Source: JANNAT01 sp031422555
GTDB lineage: Bacteria; Pseudomonadota; Alphaproteobacteria; Rhodobacterales; Rhodobacteraceae
Length of the DNA stretch: 10,303 nt
Assembly (NCBI GenBank): GCA_031422555.1
Contig: JANPLZ010000078.1
Coordinates: 1 to 10,303, forward strand
Direction: 5' to 3'
Of this stretch, positions 1 through 6,614 are shown piece after piece. Below the pieces are notes generated by a model. The model was given only the letters and a program-made list of their open reading frames with translations, ran no database searches and was not told the origin of the DNA. A program made the position numbers and the translations under genes. Each line of letters begins with the position of its first letter. Position 1 is the stretch's first letter.

Positions 1-699
1 CGCAAATTCCACCCAGATCATGTGGCTGGTGTGGTCGTGATATTCGACTTCTGCCTCGGCCAGCGCGGTTTTCTCGACCGGCGACCACATCACCGGTTTG
101 CTGCCCTGATACAGGCTGCCATTCATCAAAAACGCCATGAATTCGTCGGCAATCACCGCCTCGGCGTGGTAGTTCATCGTCAGGTATGGGTCATCCCAGT
201 TGCCGGTCACCCCCAACCGCTTGAATTCCTCGCGCTGGATATCGACCCAACCTGCGGCAAAAGCCCGGCATTCCTGCCGGAAATCAACGATGTTGACCGC
301 GTCTTTGTTCAACCCTTTGGCGCGGTATTGCTCTTCGATTTTCCATTCGATCGGCAGACCGTGGCAATCCCAACCCGGCACATAACGCGCGTCATGGCCC
401 ATCATCTGCTGGCTGCGCACCACCATATCCTTCAGCACTTTGTTCAGCGCGTGACCGATGTGCAAATGGCCGTTGGCATAGGGCGGGCCATCGTGCAGCG
501 TGAAGGGCGGGCGGGAATGCGCGGCGGCCTTTTCGCGCAGCCGGTCATAGATTCCGATCCGCGCCCAGCGTGCCAGCCAATCAGGTTCGCGGGCGGGCAG
601 ACCGGCGCGCATCGGAAAGTCGGTTTCCGGCAAAAACACGGTGTCGCGGTAATCGGCGGCGGCCGCGGTATCTGTGGGGGTGGGTGTGTCAGCGCACAT
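1..699 (-). CDS. ileS: Isoleucyl-tRNA synthetase, N-terminal part (runs off left edge)
   Basis: This is the first 233 codons of IleRS, the cytoplasmic class I aminoacyl-tRNA synthetase that charges tRNA-Ile with isoleucine. The minus-strand frame is open from the ATG at 699-697 to the window edge. The N-terminus matches the family: a short extension, then VFLPETDFPMRAGLP (residues 21-35), then HDGPPYANGHLHIGH (69-83). That last stretch contains the class I HIGH signature at residues 80-83 (H-I-G-H), which binds ATP. It is followed by YVPGWDCHGLPIEWK, typical of IleRS. The editing domain, the KMSKS loop and the anticodon-binding domain lie outside the window. An AAGGA ribosome-binding site sits 8 nt upstream of the start. 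The gene shares its strand with the DUF2339 gene upstream but is separated by 197 nt including a hairpin, so it is probably transcribed on its own. The identification is secure; IleRS is preferred over ValRS or LeuRS because of the HDGPPYANG and GWDCHGLPIE blocks. Confidence 0.97.
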   Translation of the reverse strand, partial: MCADTPTPTDTAAAADYRDTVFLPETDFPMRAGLPAREPDWLARWARIGIYDRLREKAAAHSRPPFTLHDGPPYANGHLHIGHALNKVLKDMVVRSQQMMGHDARYVPGWDCHGLPIEWKIEEQYRAKGLNKDAVNIVDFRQECRAFAAGWVDIQREEFKRLGVTGNWDDPYLTMNYHAEAVIADEFMAFLMNGSLYQGSKPVMWSPVEKTALAEAEVEYHDHTSHMIWVEFA

Positions 700-707
700 C
701 TTTGCAA

Positions 708-712
708 TCCTT
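708..712 (-). promoter_or_regulatory. Shine-Dalgarno site of ileS
   Basis: AAGGA on the minus strand lies 8 nt before the ATG at 699 and supports that start. No convincing -35/-10 pair was seen in 713-847, and nothing there looks like a T-box leader. Confidence 0.6.
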
Positions 713-847
713 GAAACGGGGGGCCTTCAGGGGGTCAGGCCTTGAAGTGATCGGGGGTATCGGTTGGGCAAACGCCAAAATCCCGGCACCTGAACGGGTC
801 AGGACACCGGGCCGATAATTCGGATGATTGCAAATATGCGCGTCATA

Positions 848-869
848 GCCGCCTTATAGGAAAGGCGGC
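848..869 (-). terminator. Stem-loop downstream of the DUF2339 gene
   Basis: A perfect 8-bp inverted repeat (GCCGCCTT / AAGGCGGC) with a 6-nt loop begins 27 nt past the DUF2339 stop codon. No U-run follows on the minus strand, so it is not a classic intrinsic terminator. It may still protect the 3' end of the transcript or act with Rho. The rest of 700-896 holds the ileS leader and no gene. Confidence 0.45.
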
Positions 870-896
870 GGTCTGGGTAAAGGGGGATGGCGGCGC

Positions 897-3761
897 TTAC
901 TTTTCCGACACCTGCCCTGCCCAACGGTTCAGCCACGCCAGCCCCGCCAGCGAAAGGCCAAGGCCTGCAAAGCTGATCACCCGCGTCAGGCCCGTCAGCC
1001 CCGAGGCATCCAGCAAGAACACCTTGGCCACGGTGATGGCGATCACCCCCATCGCGATGCGGCGCAACAACACCGACTTGGCGGCGATGGCCTGATACAA
1101 CAGCACCGCCCCCAGCAGCATCAGGGCAAGGGTGTAGGTGTAAAGCTCGCCCTGTTTGACCCCGGCCAGTTCGCCGATCCAGTCGCCCTGCCAGAACCGC
1201 CGGATTTCAAGGCCCGCATATAGTGCGGCAAGCGCCGCCCCAACGGCGATAAACCCAAAGCGCAACCGCCCCAAGCCCGGCATTTTCCACGCCGCCAGCA
1301 ACAAGAGCACCCCCGGCACCCCGTATGCCAGCAGCAGACTGTCAAGGATATAGGGGCCCCGGACCAGCCCTTCGACATCCGCGGGGTCATAGGTGAACAG
1401 CGGGTTTTGTGGCACCGCCGCCACCGCCAACCCGGCCGCGGCCAGCCCGCCCGCGACCACAGCAATCGCTTGGCGCAGGCGCAGCAGCGGTCCGCCCAGC
1501 CGCGCACGGTATAGCTGCATCAGCATCAGCACCAGCCACGGCATCGCGTTCAGCGTCACGCCCCAGTGACTTTCAACGTTATATCCGTTGCCGATATCCA
1601 GCCACCGGCTGATCAGGACATTGGCGAAAATCGCCGCAAATCCAACAATCGCCGATTCCAGAACGCCTTTGGGCAACAGCCGGTCCAGCGGACGGATCAG
1701 CCAATAGGCCGCGATCAGCGCCGCAATGACGCCGCCAAAGGCCAGTATCACCTGACCCAACGGTGCCTCCAGCGCCCAAAACACCCCGGGATCGGCCAGC
1801 AACCGGTATCCCAGCACCGCCGTGGCAAGCTGGATGAAATAGCCCATCTCGGGCAGGCGGAATTTGCGGTCCAGCCCGGCGGCCACCACCACCAACACGC
1901 CCAGCGCCAAAGTCAGCCCCACGGCAGTTGTCAGCACAAACAGCGACAACCCGATCAGCGACAGCGCCGACAGCGTGGCATAGGCAAAGCGGCGATGATC
2001 GACGCCGTCAAGCCGCGCATAGCGCTGCGCCAGCACTACCATGGCGGCGGCAATCGCCATTGCGTGCAGCGCCCACGGATAGGGGCCGATCACGGCGGCG
2101 GGCTGCCACAACAAGTCCAGTATCGCCACCGCCACCGGGGCCACCAGCACCGCGCCCAAGCCATACGCGATGCGCCATGGCCCGGCGCGCAGGGATCGCA
2201 GCGCCGCCGCCGCCGATAGCGCCACCGCCATCGCCAAAATCCACGTCACCGTCATTGGCGCTGCGGCTTCTGCGGCGCGATTTATCGCCGCTTGCGCCAC
2301 ATAATCGCGCCAGACCGGCAACTGGCCCAAACCATGCAAGATCAGCGACGCCAGAAATCCAACCGCAGGCACCAGCGCCAGATCGTCCAACCCTTCGGCG
2401 CGGTCGGCCCAGATCAGATAGGCCAGCGCCAACAGCGTCAGCGCGGCCAAGGCCAGCATCGCCTCGGATGGGCTGGATTGCACCAGCAACAGCAAAGCAA
2501 GGCTGCTGGCCAGTGCGGCCCCCGCCGCCAGCCGCACCGGGAAAATCGGCCAGCCCACAGCGCTGTGGGCGCGCAGCGCTTGCACCACCGACGGCCCCGC
2601 GTGACGCGGCACCACCGACAACAGCGGCAAGATCACCGCCATTATGGCCAGCGTCACAGACATCGCGATCCAACCCGGCACACCTGCGCCCGCAGCCAAA
2701 CTGGCCCAGCCGGTGCCATAGCCCAGCACCAGCGCCAGCACCGACACCCACGCCCAACGCCGCACCGCGTCTACCGCCAGACCAACGGCGGTGACCACCA
2801 CGAAATAGCCGTAAAGCCACGGCTCGGCCGCCGTGCCCCCCGCAACGACAAACGGCGCAAGTGCTGCCCCCAGCAGTCCAACTGCCACCAACAGCGGGCC
2901 ATAGATCCAGCCCAAACCAATCGCCAGAACCGCCGTGGCAACATGGCCGGCAAAGGCCATGCCGGGGCCGATCAGCCCATACATTTGCCGCGCCGCCAGA
3001 ATGGCCGCAAACATCGTGACAATCCCTGCCCCGGCAAACACCGAGGGCAGATAGGCGGTGGATTTATCCTCGCCGTCGCCAACCTTGCGGCGCAGCCATT
3101 CGCCACCGCCGATCAGGCATGCCCCGAACACCAGCGCAAAGATCACCCGCAGGCCGGGCGGCAACAGTCCCTTTTCCATGCCATATTGCACGAAAAACAC
3201 CCCCGCCAAGGCCAATGACAGCGCTGATACCGCATAAACCCAATTCACCAGCAGCCATTTGACCAAGTCGCCAACCCGGTCAGTCCGCATGACAAGGGGG
3301 CGGTTTTGAGTGTTTTGCATGACTGGAACGCCGATGCTTTGATCCGCCTCTTGCAGCCGTCCGGCCAGATTGGCGGCCAGATTGGCGGCCCGATCGGCAG
3401 CTTGCGCGCGGGCTGCCAGATCGGCGGTCTCTGACTTTGCCAACTCATAGGGCGAGACGATTTGCGACGGCGGTTGCGACGGCGGTTGCGCAGTCACGGC
3501 CGCCGCGTCTTGGCGGTTGGCAATCACTGCGGCGGCGGCCTTTTTGGCCGCCGGGGTCTTGGCGGCCACGGCTGGGGGTGCGGCGTCACTTGCCTCGCGC
3601 GCCGTCTGCGCCAGCGCGGCCACAGTGGCGCGGGTGTCACGTAGCGCGCGTTCCACCTTTTCCAGCCGGGCGCGAAGATTGGATTGGCCCACCAGCAACA
3701 CAATAATCAAAACCGGGATCGCAAGCGCGATCAAAATCGCCAAAACCAAAAGGCCTTCCAT
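897..3761 (-). CDS. DUF2339 family large polytopic inner-membrane protein
   Basis: The protein has 954 residues and function unknown. It starts with one membrane helix (about residues 3-25, MEGLLVLAILIALAIPV). A charged coiled-coil-like stretch (LRARLEKVERALRDTRATV) and an Ala/Pro/Gln-rich linker of roughly 110 residues follow. From about residue 165, starting near DLVKWLLVNWVYAVSAL, come some two dozen or more consecutive hydrophobic segments to the C-terminus. The block VNWVYAVSALSLALAGVFF, then GLLPPGLRV, then GGGEWLRRK is typical of DUF2339 (COG5373). I chose the ATG at 3761 because a GGAG site lies 8 nt upstream. A longer frame opens at the ATG at 3797 but lacks a ribosome-binding site and would put 12 polar residues before the helix. 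The gene stands alone and is divergent from the monooxygenase gene. Family members are often annotated only as predicted membrane proteins; no enzymatic motif was seen. Confidence 0.9.
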   Translation of the reverse strand: MEGLLVLAILIALAIPVLIIVLLVGQSNLRARLEKVERALRDTRATVAALAQTAREASDAAPPAVAAKTPAAKKAAAAVIANRQDAAAVTAQPPSQPPSQIVSPYELAKSETADLAARAQAADRAANLAANLAGRLQEADQSIGVPVMQNTQNRPLVMRTDRVGDLVKWLLVNWVYAVSALSLALAGVFFVQYGMEKGLLPPGLRVIFALVFGACLIGGGEWLRRKVGDGEDKSTAYLPSVFAGAGIVTMFAAILAARQMYGLIGPGMAFAGHVATAVLAIGLGWIYGPLLVAVGLLGAALAPFVVAGGTAAEPWLYGYFVVVTAVGLAVDAVRRWAWVSVLALVLGYGTGWASLAAGAGVPGWIAMSVTLAIMAVILPLLSVVPRHAGPSVVQALRAHSAVGWPIFPVRLAAGAALASSLALLLLVQSSPSEAMLALAALTLLALAYLIWADRAEGLDDLALVPAVGFLASLILHGLGQLPVWRDYVAQAAINRAAEAAAPMTVTWILAMAVALSAAAALRSLRAGPWRIAYGLGAVLVAPVAVAILDLLWQPAAVIGPYPWALHAMAIAAAMVVLAQRYARLDGVDHRRFAYATLSALSLIGLSLFVLTTAVGLTLALGVLVVVAAGLDRKFRLPEMGYFIQLATAVLGYRLLADPGVFWALEAPLGQVILAFGGVIAALIAAYWLIRPLDRLLPKGVLESAIVGFAAIFANVLISRWLDIGNGYNVESHWGVTLNAMPWLVLMLMQLYRARLGGPLLRLRQAIAVVAGGLAAAGLAVAAVPQNPLFTYDPADVEGLVRGPYILDSLLLAYGVPGVLLLLAAWKMPGLGRLRFGFIAVGAALAALYAGLEIRRFWQGDWIGELAGVKQGELYTYTLALMLLGAVLLYQAIAAKSVLLRRIAMGVIAITVAKVFLLDASGLTGLTRVISFAGLGLSLAGLAWLNRWAGQVSEK
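3363..3390 (-). repeat. 12-bp tandem repeat in the DUF2339 linker
   Basis: The unit GGCCAGATTGGC occurs twice, plus a partial third copy. It encodes the repeated Ala-Asn-Leu-Ala of the linker (RAANLAANLAGR). The period is a multiple of three, so copy-number change keeps the frame. Confidence 0.75.
3463..3490 (-). repeat. 12-bp tandem repeat in the DUF2339 linker (PPSQ repeats)
   Basis: The unit TGCGACGGCGGT occurs twice, plus a partial third copy. On the minus strand it encodes Gln-Pro-Pro-Ser repeated (QPPSQPPSQ) in the linker between the first helix and the main membrane domain. Confidence 0.75.
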
Positions 3762-3769
3762 CACACCGT

Positions 3770-3773
3770 CTCC
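3770..3773 (-). promoter_or_regulatory. Shine-Dalgarno site deciding the DUF2339 start
   Basis: GGAG on the minus strand lies 8 nt upstream of the ATG at 3761. The alternative in-frame ATG at 3797 has no comparable site. Confidence 0.6.
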
Positions 3774-3883
3774 GTCAAATACCTGTTGTGCGACCATAGG
3801 CCCCGGGGTTCAGACTGCACAGTGGGGAAATGCACACCCCGTTCCGGCTTGCACTGCCGCCAAATCCTGCGTCAATGGCGGGC

Positions 3884-5107
3884 ATGAAACGCTATTCAAT
3901 CGGCATAGTTGGCGCAGGCATGGGCGGGTTGGCGGCGGCGGCCCTGCTGGCGCGCGCGGGGCATGATGTTTGCGTGATCGAACGTTTTTCCACCGCGGGT
4001 CCGGTGGGATCGGGACTGGTGTTGCAGCCCGTCGGATTGGCGGTGCTGGACGAAATCGGGGCCGGCGACGCCGCCCGCGCGCTGGCAGCCCCGATCAACC
4101 ATATGCTGGGGCACGCAGGCCGCCGGGCGGTGCTGGATGTGCGCTATGCACCCGGCGCACCGGGCCTTGCGATGCACCGTGCGGCGCTGTTTGCGGTGTT
4201 GTGGGACGCGGCGATGGCGGCGGGGGTCGTGGTGAAAACCGCCGCGCAAGTGACCGGCGCACCCATGACCGGCGCAAAACGCTGGGTTGATGTGCTGGGG
4301 TCCGACCGGCTTGGCCCGTTTGATCTGGTGATAGACGCCTCTGGCGCGGGATCGCCGCTGTCGCCGCTGCATGCCCGGCCGCTGCCGTTTGGCGCGGTCT
4401 GGGGTCATGTGCCGATGCCGCCAGACAGCGGCTTTGCACCAGATCGGTTGTCCCAGCGCTATCTTGGCGCACATCGCATGGCGGGGGTGCTGCCGATTGG
4501 CCAGTTGCCGGGTGATCCCACGCCGCGCGCCGCCGTGTTCTGGTCACTGCCGCGCGCCGATCTGGCCAATTGGGACACGTGCAACCAGGACGCGTGGCGC
4601 GCCGAAGTGGTGGCGTTCTGGCCCGAAATGGCCGCGTTTGTAAATCAGGCCCCGGTGATGACGCCTGCCGCCTATAGCCATGGCACCTTGCGCCGCCCCT
4701 ATGCGCCCGCACTGGTTTTTATCGGCGATGCGGCCCACCGCGCCAGCCCGCAACTGGGTCAGGGGGCCAATATGGCCCTGCTGGATGCAATGGCGCTGGC
4801 CACGGCCCTTGCCACCTGCGATCTGGACGACGCGCTTTCGCGCTATGCAGCGCTGCGCCGCTGGCATGTGCGCAGCTATCAAGGGATGAGTGCGGCGTTC
4901 ACGCCGATGTATCAATCGCATAGCAAAATCTTGCCCAAACTGCGCGATCACCTGCTGGCCCCGATGGCGCAACTGCCGCCGGTGCGCAGCGTGCTGACCC
5001 GGCTGGTATCGGGCACCTTGTTGCCGCCGCTTGCCTCAACCCCTTGGCCGCGCCAAAGTGCAGGTCCACGCGCGCCTGAAACCGCATTTGGAGACCGCCA
5101 TGCGTGA
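3884..5107 (+). CDS. FAD-dependent monooxygenase (PHBH/UbiH-like flavoprotein)
   Basis: A 407-residue group A flavoprotein monooxygenase. The family uses NAD(P)H and O2 to hydroxylate an organic, often aromatic, substrate. The N-terminal Rossmann motif is at residues 6-15 (IGIVGAGMGG: G10, G12, G15), and Glu33 (CVIER) is placed to bind the FAD ribose. The middle motif reads FDLVIDASGAGS, a variant of the DG motif. The second FAD-binding motif begins near residue 281 (IGDAAHRASPQLGQGANMAL; Gly281-Asp282). The length fits the family at about 400. The start is uncertain: in-frame ATGs at 3875 and 3884 are both possible and neither has a strong ribosome-binding site. The GIVGAGMGG fold begins right after the later one, and a still longer frame from 3830 looks unlikely. 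The gene overlaps the next by 8 nt, so the two are probably co-translated. The substrate cannot be told from sequence. Confidence 0.88.
   Translation: MKRYSIGIVGAGMGGLAAAALLARAGHDVCVIERFSTAGPVGSGLVLQPVGLAVLDEIGAGDAARALAAPINHMLGHAGRRAVLDVRYAPGAPGLAMHRAALFAVLWDAAMAAGVVVKTAAQVTGAPMTGAKRWVDVLGSDRLGPFDLVIDASGAGSPLSPLHARPLPFGAVWGHVPMPPDSGFAPDRLSQRYLGAHRMAGVLPIGQLPGDPTPRAAVFWSLPRADLANWDTCNQDAWRAEVVAFWPEMAAFVNQAPVMTPAAYSHGTLRRPYAPALVFIGDAAHRASPQLGQGANMALLDAMALATALATCDLDDALSRYAALRRWHVRSYQGMSAAFTPMYQSHSKILPKLRDHLLAPMAQLPPVRSVLTRLVSGTLLPPLASTPWPRQSAGPRAPETAFGDRHA
5090..5093 (+). promoter_or_regulatory. Shine-Dalgarno site of the DUF2237 gene, inside the monooxygenase gene
   Basis: GGAG lies 6 nt before the ATG at 5100, within the last codons of the monooxygenase. 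It supports this start over an upstream in-frame ATG at 5031. Confidence 0.6.
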
Positions 5108-5468
5108 ACCTTCCGTCAATGTTCTGGGCACCCCTTTGGGCACCTGTTCAACCACCCCTGTGACCGGATTTTTCCGCAACGGCTGTTGCGACACCGGCCC
5201 GATGGATCAGGGCATGCACACGGTTTGCGCCGAGATGACGGCGGAATTTCTGGCACTGTCAAAATATTTGGGCAATGACCTGTCGACGCCGCGCCCCGAA
5301 TACGGCTTTGCCGGGCTAAAGCCCGGTGACAAATGGTGCCTGTGCGCCAGCCGGTTCCTGCAAGCCCACCACGAAGGGGCCGCGCCCAAAGTGTGGCTCG
5401 CCGCCACCCACCAACGCACGTTGAATGTGGTGCCGTTGGAGGTGCTGCAACGCTATGCCGCCGACTGA
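5100..5468 (+). CDS. DUF2237 family cysteine-rich protein
   Basis: A 122-residue cytoplasmic protein of DUF2237 (COG3651), with no known activity. Family signatures run through the whole length: NVLGTPLGTCS (residues 7-17), TGFFRNGCCDTGPMDQG (22-38), HTVCAEMT (40-47), GNDLSTPRPEYGFAGL (58-73), GDKWCLCASRFLQA (76-89) and ATH (102-104). Six cysteines (16, 29, 30, 43, 80, 82) and several His/Asp residues lie in these blocks, which would suit a metal site or disulfide chemistry, though that is inference. There is no signal peptide or membrane segment. The start overlaps the end of the monooxygenase gene by 8 nt, so translational coupling is likely. The 3' end overlaps the converging LuxR-type gene by 16 nt. 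A frame opening at 5031 would add 23 residues without family resemblance and was rejected. Confidence 0.92.
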   Translation: MREPSVNVLGTPLGTCSTTPVTGFFRNGCCDTGPMDQGMHTVCAEMTAEFLALSKYLGNDLSTPRPEYGFAGLKPGDKWCLCASRFLQAHHEGAAPKVWLAATHQRTLNVVPLEVLQRYAAD

Positions 5469-5992
5469 TCGGTGGCGGTGGAGGGCAAGGATGGCAGCCG
5501 CAACCCGCCGCCGTCATCCTGCATCAGATCGTCGATAAACAGCGACAGCAATTGCGGGCGGCCCGTAACCCCGGCCTTGCGGTAAATCGCGTTGGTCTGG
5601 GCTTTGACGGTGCCCTCTGATGTTGCGCGCAGCACGGCGATATCAGCGGTGGACAGCCCCTTGATGGCAAACAACGCCACATCCTTTTCGGCAGGCGTCA
5701 AACCCCATTCGTCCAGCCGGGCCGCCAGCAAATCCATGAACGCGCCCGAGGCCCGCTGCAGCCGCGCTTGGGCGGCATTGCGTTGCAGCACCGCGCGGCG
5801 CAACGCCAATCCCCCCAAAACCAGCCCGATGATCAGCCCAAAAGCCGCAGCAATTTCAAGATATTCGCGCAGCTCCCAAGACAGCGGCATGGTGGTAAAG
5901 CCAAAGAACGACGACAAGATATCGGATACAAAAAAGAACGCGCACAGCGACTGGATCAGCAAGATGGCCGAGATCGCGGCAGTGCCCTTCAT
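5453..5992 (-). CDS. Membrane-tethered LuxR-type HTH regulator (copy B)
   Basis: A 179-residue protein with two predicted membrane helices (about 5-27 and 46-64). They are separated by a short loop that contains FFGF, MPLSW and RE. A helical linker (65-95) and a C-terminal LuxR/GerE helix-turn-helix (about 98-156) follow. The HTH reads LTPAEKDVALFAIKGLS, then TSEGTVKAQTNAIYRKAGV, then GRPQLLSLFIDDLM. There is no receiver, PAS or autoinducer-binding domain. If both ends are cytoplasmic, the loop faces the periplasm. I chose the ATG at 5992 because it aligns without gaps to copy A (7412-7948); a GTG at 6031 would add 13 residues. The gene lies 75 nt downstream of the secreted PepSY-like B gene, probably its operon partner. 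I infer a one-component transcription factor that senses at the membrane. The signal and target genes are not known. Confidence 0.85.
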   Translation of the reverse strand: MKGTAAISAILLIQSLCAFFFVSDILSSFFGFTTMPLSWELREYLEIAAAFGLIIGLVLGGLALRRAVLQRNAAQARLQRASGAFMDLLAARLDEWGLTPAEKDVALFAIKGLSTADIAVLRATSEGTVKAQTNAIYRKAGVTGRPQLLSLFIDDLMQDDGGGLRLPSLPSTATDQSAA

Positions 5993-6032
5993 GCGGCCAC
6001 CGGACAATTTCCTGCCACCAAACTTCGGCACT

Positions 6033-6051
6033 GCGCGGGCAATAGCCGCGC
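6033..6051 (-). other. Intercistronic hairpin before LuxR-type gene B
   Basis: A GC-rich inverted repeat (GCGCGGGC, loop AATA, GCCGCGC, with one bulged G) lies between the stop of PepSY-like B and the ATG of regulator B. No U-run follows. It could modulate expression of the downstream gene, but this is speculative. Confidence 0.3.
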
Positions 6052-6067
6052 CTCAGGCTTGGCCAGA

Positions 6068-6493
6068 TCAGCCCTCATCGCCGCCCCCGCTGTCGCCACT
6101 GCCTTCGCCTTCGCTTTCGCCGCCGCTATCCTCTTCGTCTTCGTCTTCGTCTTCATCTTCGTCTTCGTCTTCGTCTTCGTCGACATCATCATCATCATCA
6201 TCATCATCATCCGCGTTGTCGCGTAATCTGGGACCGTCCACGCCACCAGAATGCGCCAACCACAAGTCACGCAGAATTTCGCCGGTCCGGGGATTAAGGA
6301 TAATTTCGCGCCGCCCACCGGCGTTTAGGCCAATAATCCTGATCCGGCCCAAAAGCGTGCGCTCTGTCGTGATGGATTGATAGCCTTGCGCCACAAGCTG
6401 TGCGACGACCGTGTCTTCAAACGACGCCGCTACCACCGACGTGGCCACAACGGCTCCCAGTGCAAAAACGGTCAGAAAACATCGCCTGTTCAT
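6068..6493 (-). CDS. Secreted PepSY-like protein with poly-Asp/Asp-Glu tail (copy B)
   Basis: A 141-residue exported protein in three parts. A Sec signal peptide spans about residues 1-23 (MNRRCFLTVFALGAVVATSVVAA). A small folded core (25-80) contains VVAQLVAQGY, RTLLGRIRI and RREIILNPRTGEILRD, which resembles the PepSY strand-turn pattern. The tail has nine Asp in a row (95-103), Val104, eight Asp-Glu pairs (105-120), then a Ser/Gly/Glu-rich end. The core is 28/48 identical to that of copy A (7973-8482); the tails are unrelated. The start is the ATG at 6493, with GAGGA 4 nt upstream; a TTG at 6508 would lengthen the n-region by five residues. Regulator B follows after 75 nt. The tail should bind cations such as Ca2+ or cationic peptides, and the core could contact the regulator's loop. 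Both points are inference. Confidence 0.8.
   Translation of the reverse strand: MNRRCFLTVFALGAVVATSVVAASFEDTVVAQLVAQGYQSITTERTLLGRIRIIGLNAGGRREIILNPRTGEILRDLWLAHSGGVDGPRLRDNADDDDDDDDDVDEDEDEDEDEDEDEDEEDSGGESEGEGSGDSGGGDEG
6133..6210 (-). repeat. Hexanucleotide and trinucleotide microsatellites encoding the acidic tail
   Basis: On the plus strand there are eight consecutive 6-nt units CTTCGT (one is CTTCAT) at 6133-6180. At 6184-6210 there are nine CAT units. Read on the minus strand they encode eight Asp-Glu pairs and nine Asp. Both periods are multiples of three, so slippage would change tail length without a frameshift. Confidence 0.9.
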
Positions 6494-6544
6494 TTTGTCC
6501 TCAGACAATCCCGCGCCCCATAGGCACCGTTTACGCGAATGATT

Positions 6545-6569
6545 GACATCCCGGCAAGACCGGGATGTC
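6545..6569 (-). terminator. Strong hairpin between the two acidic PepSY genes
   Basis: A perfect 10-bp inverted repeat (GACATCCCGG / CCGGGATGTC) with a 5-nt loop lies 45 nt past the stop of the 6615-7169 gene and 51 nt before the next start. On the minus strand it is followed by AATCATTCG, a poor U-tract. It could terminate the upstream unit weakly, or process and stabilise the mRNA so the two genes are expressed at different levels. The remaining bases of 6494-6614 show no gene. Confidence 0.55.
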
Positions 6570-6614
6570 GAAAGGCAGGTTTACCGCCCACCTGATTTAG
6601 CTGGCGCAGCCGCC

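Noticed and set aside
1566..2820. Several long open frames on both strands inside the DUF2339 gene
   Set aside because: Typical shadow frames of a GC-rich gene. Their products are Pro/Arg/Gln-rich without motifs, while the true frame encodes a coherent membrane protein.
5311..5326. Palindrome CCGGGCTAAAGCCCGG
   Set aside because: It lies within conserved DUF2237 codons (Ala-Gly-Leu-Lys-Pro-Gly) and is explained by the protein sequence.
6133..6210. Short tandem repeats considered as a CRISPR array
   Set aside because: Units of 3 and 6 nt without spacers; they encode the acidic tail.
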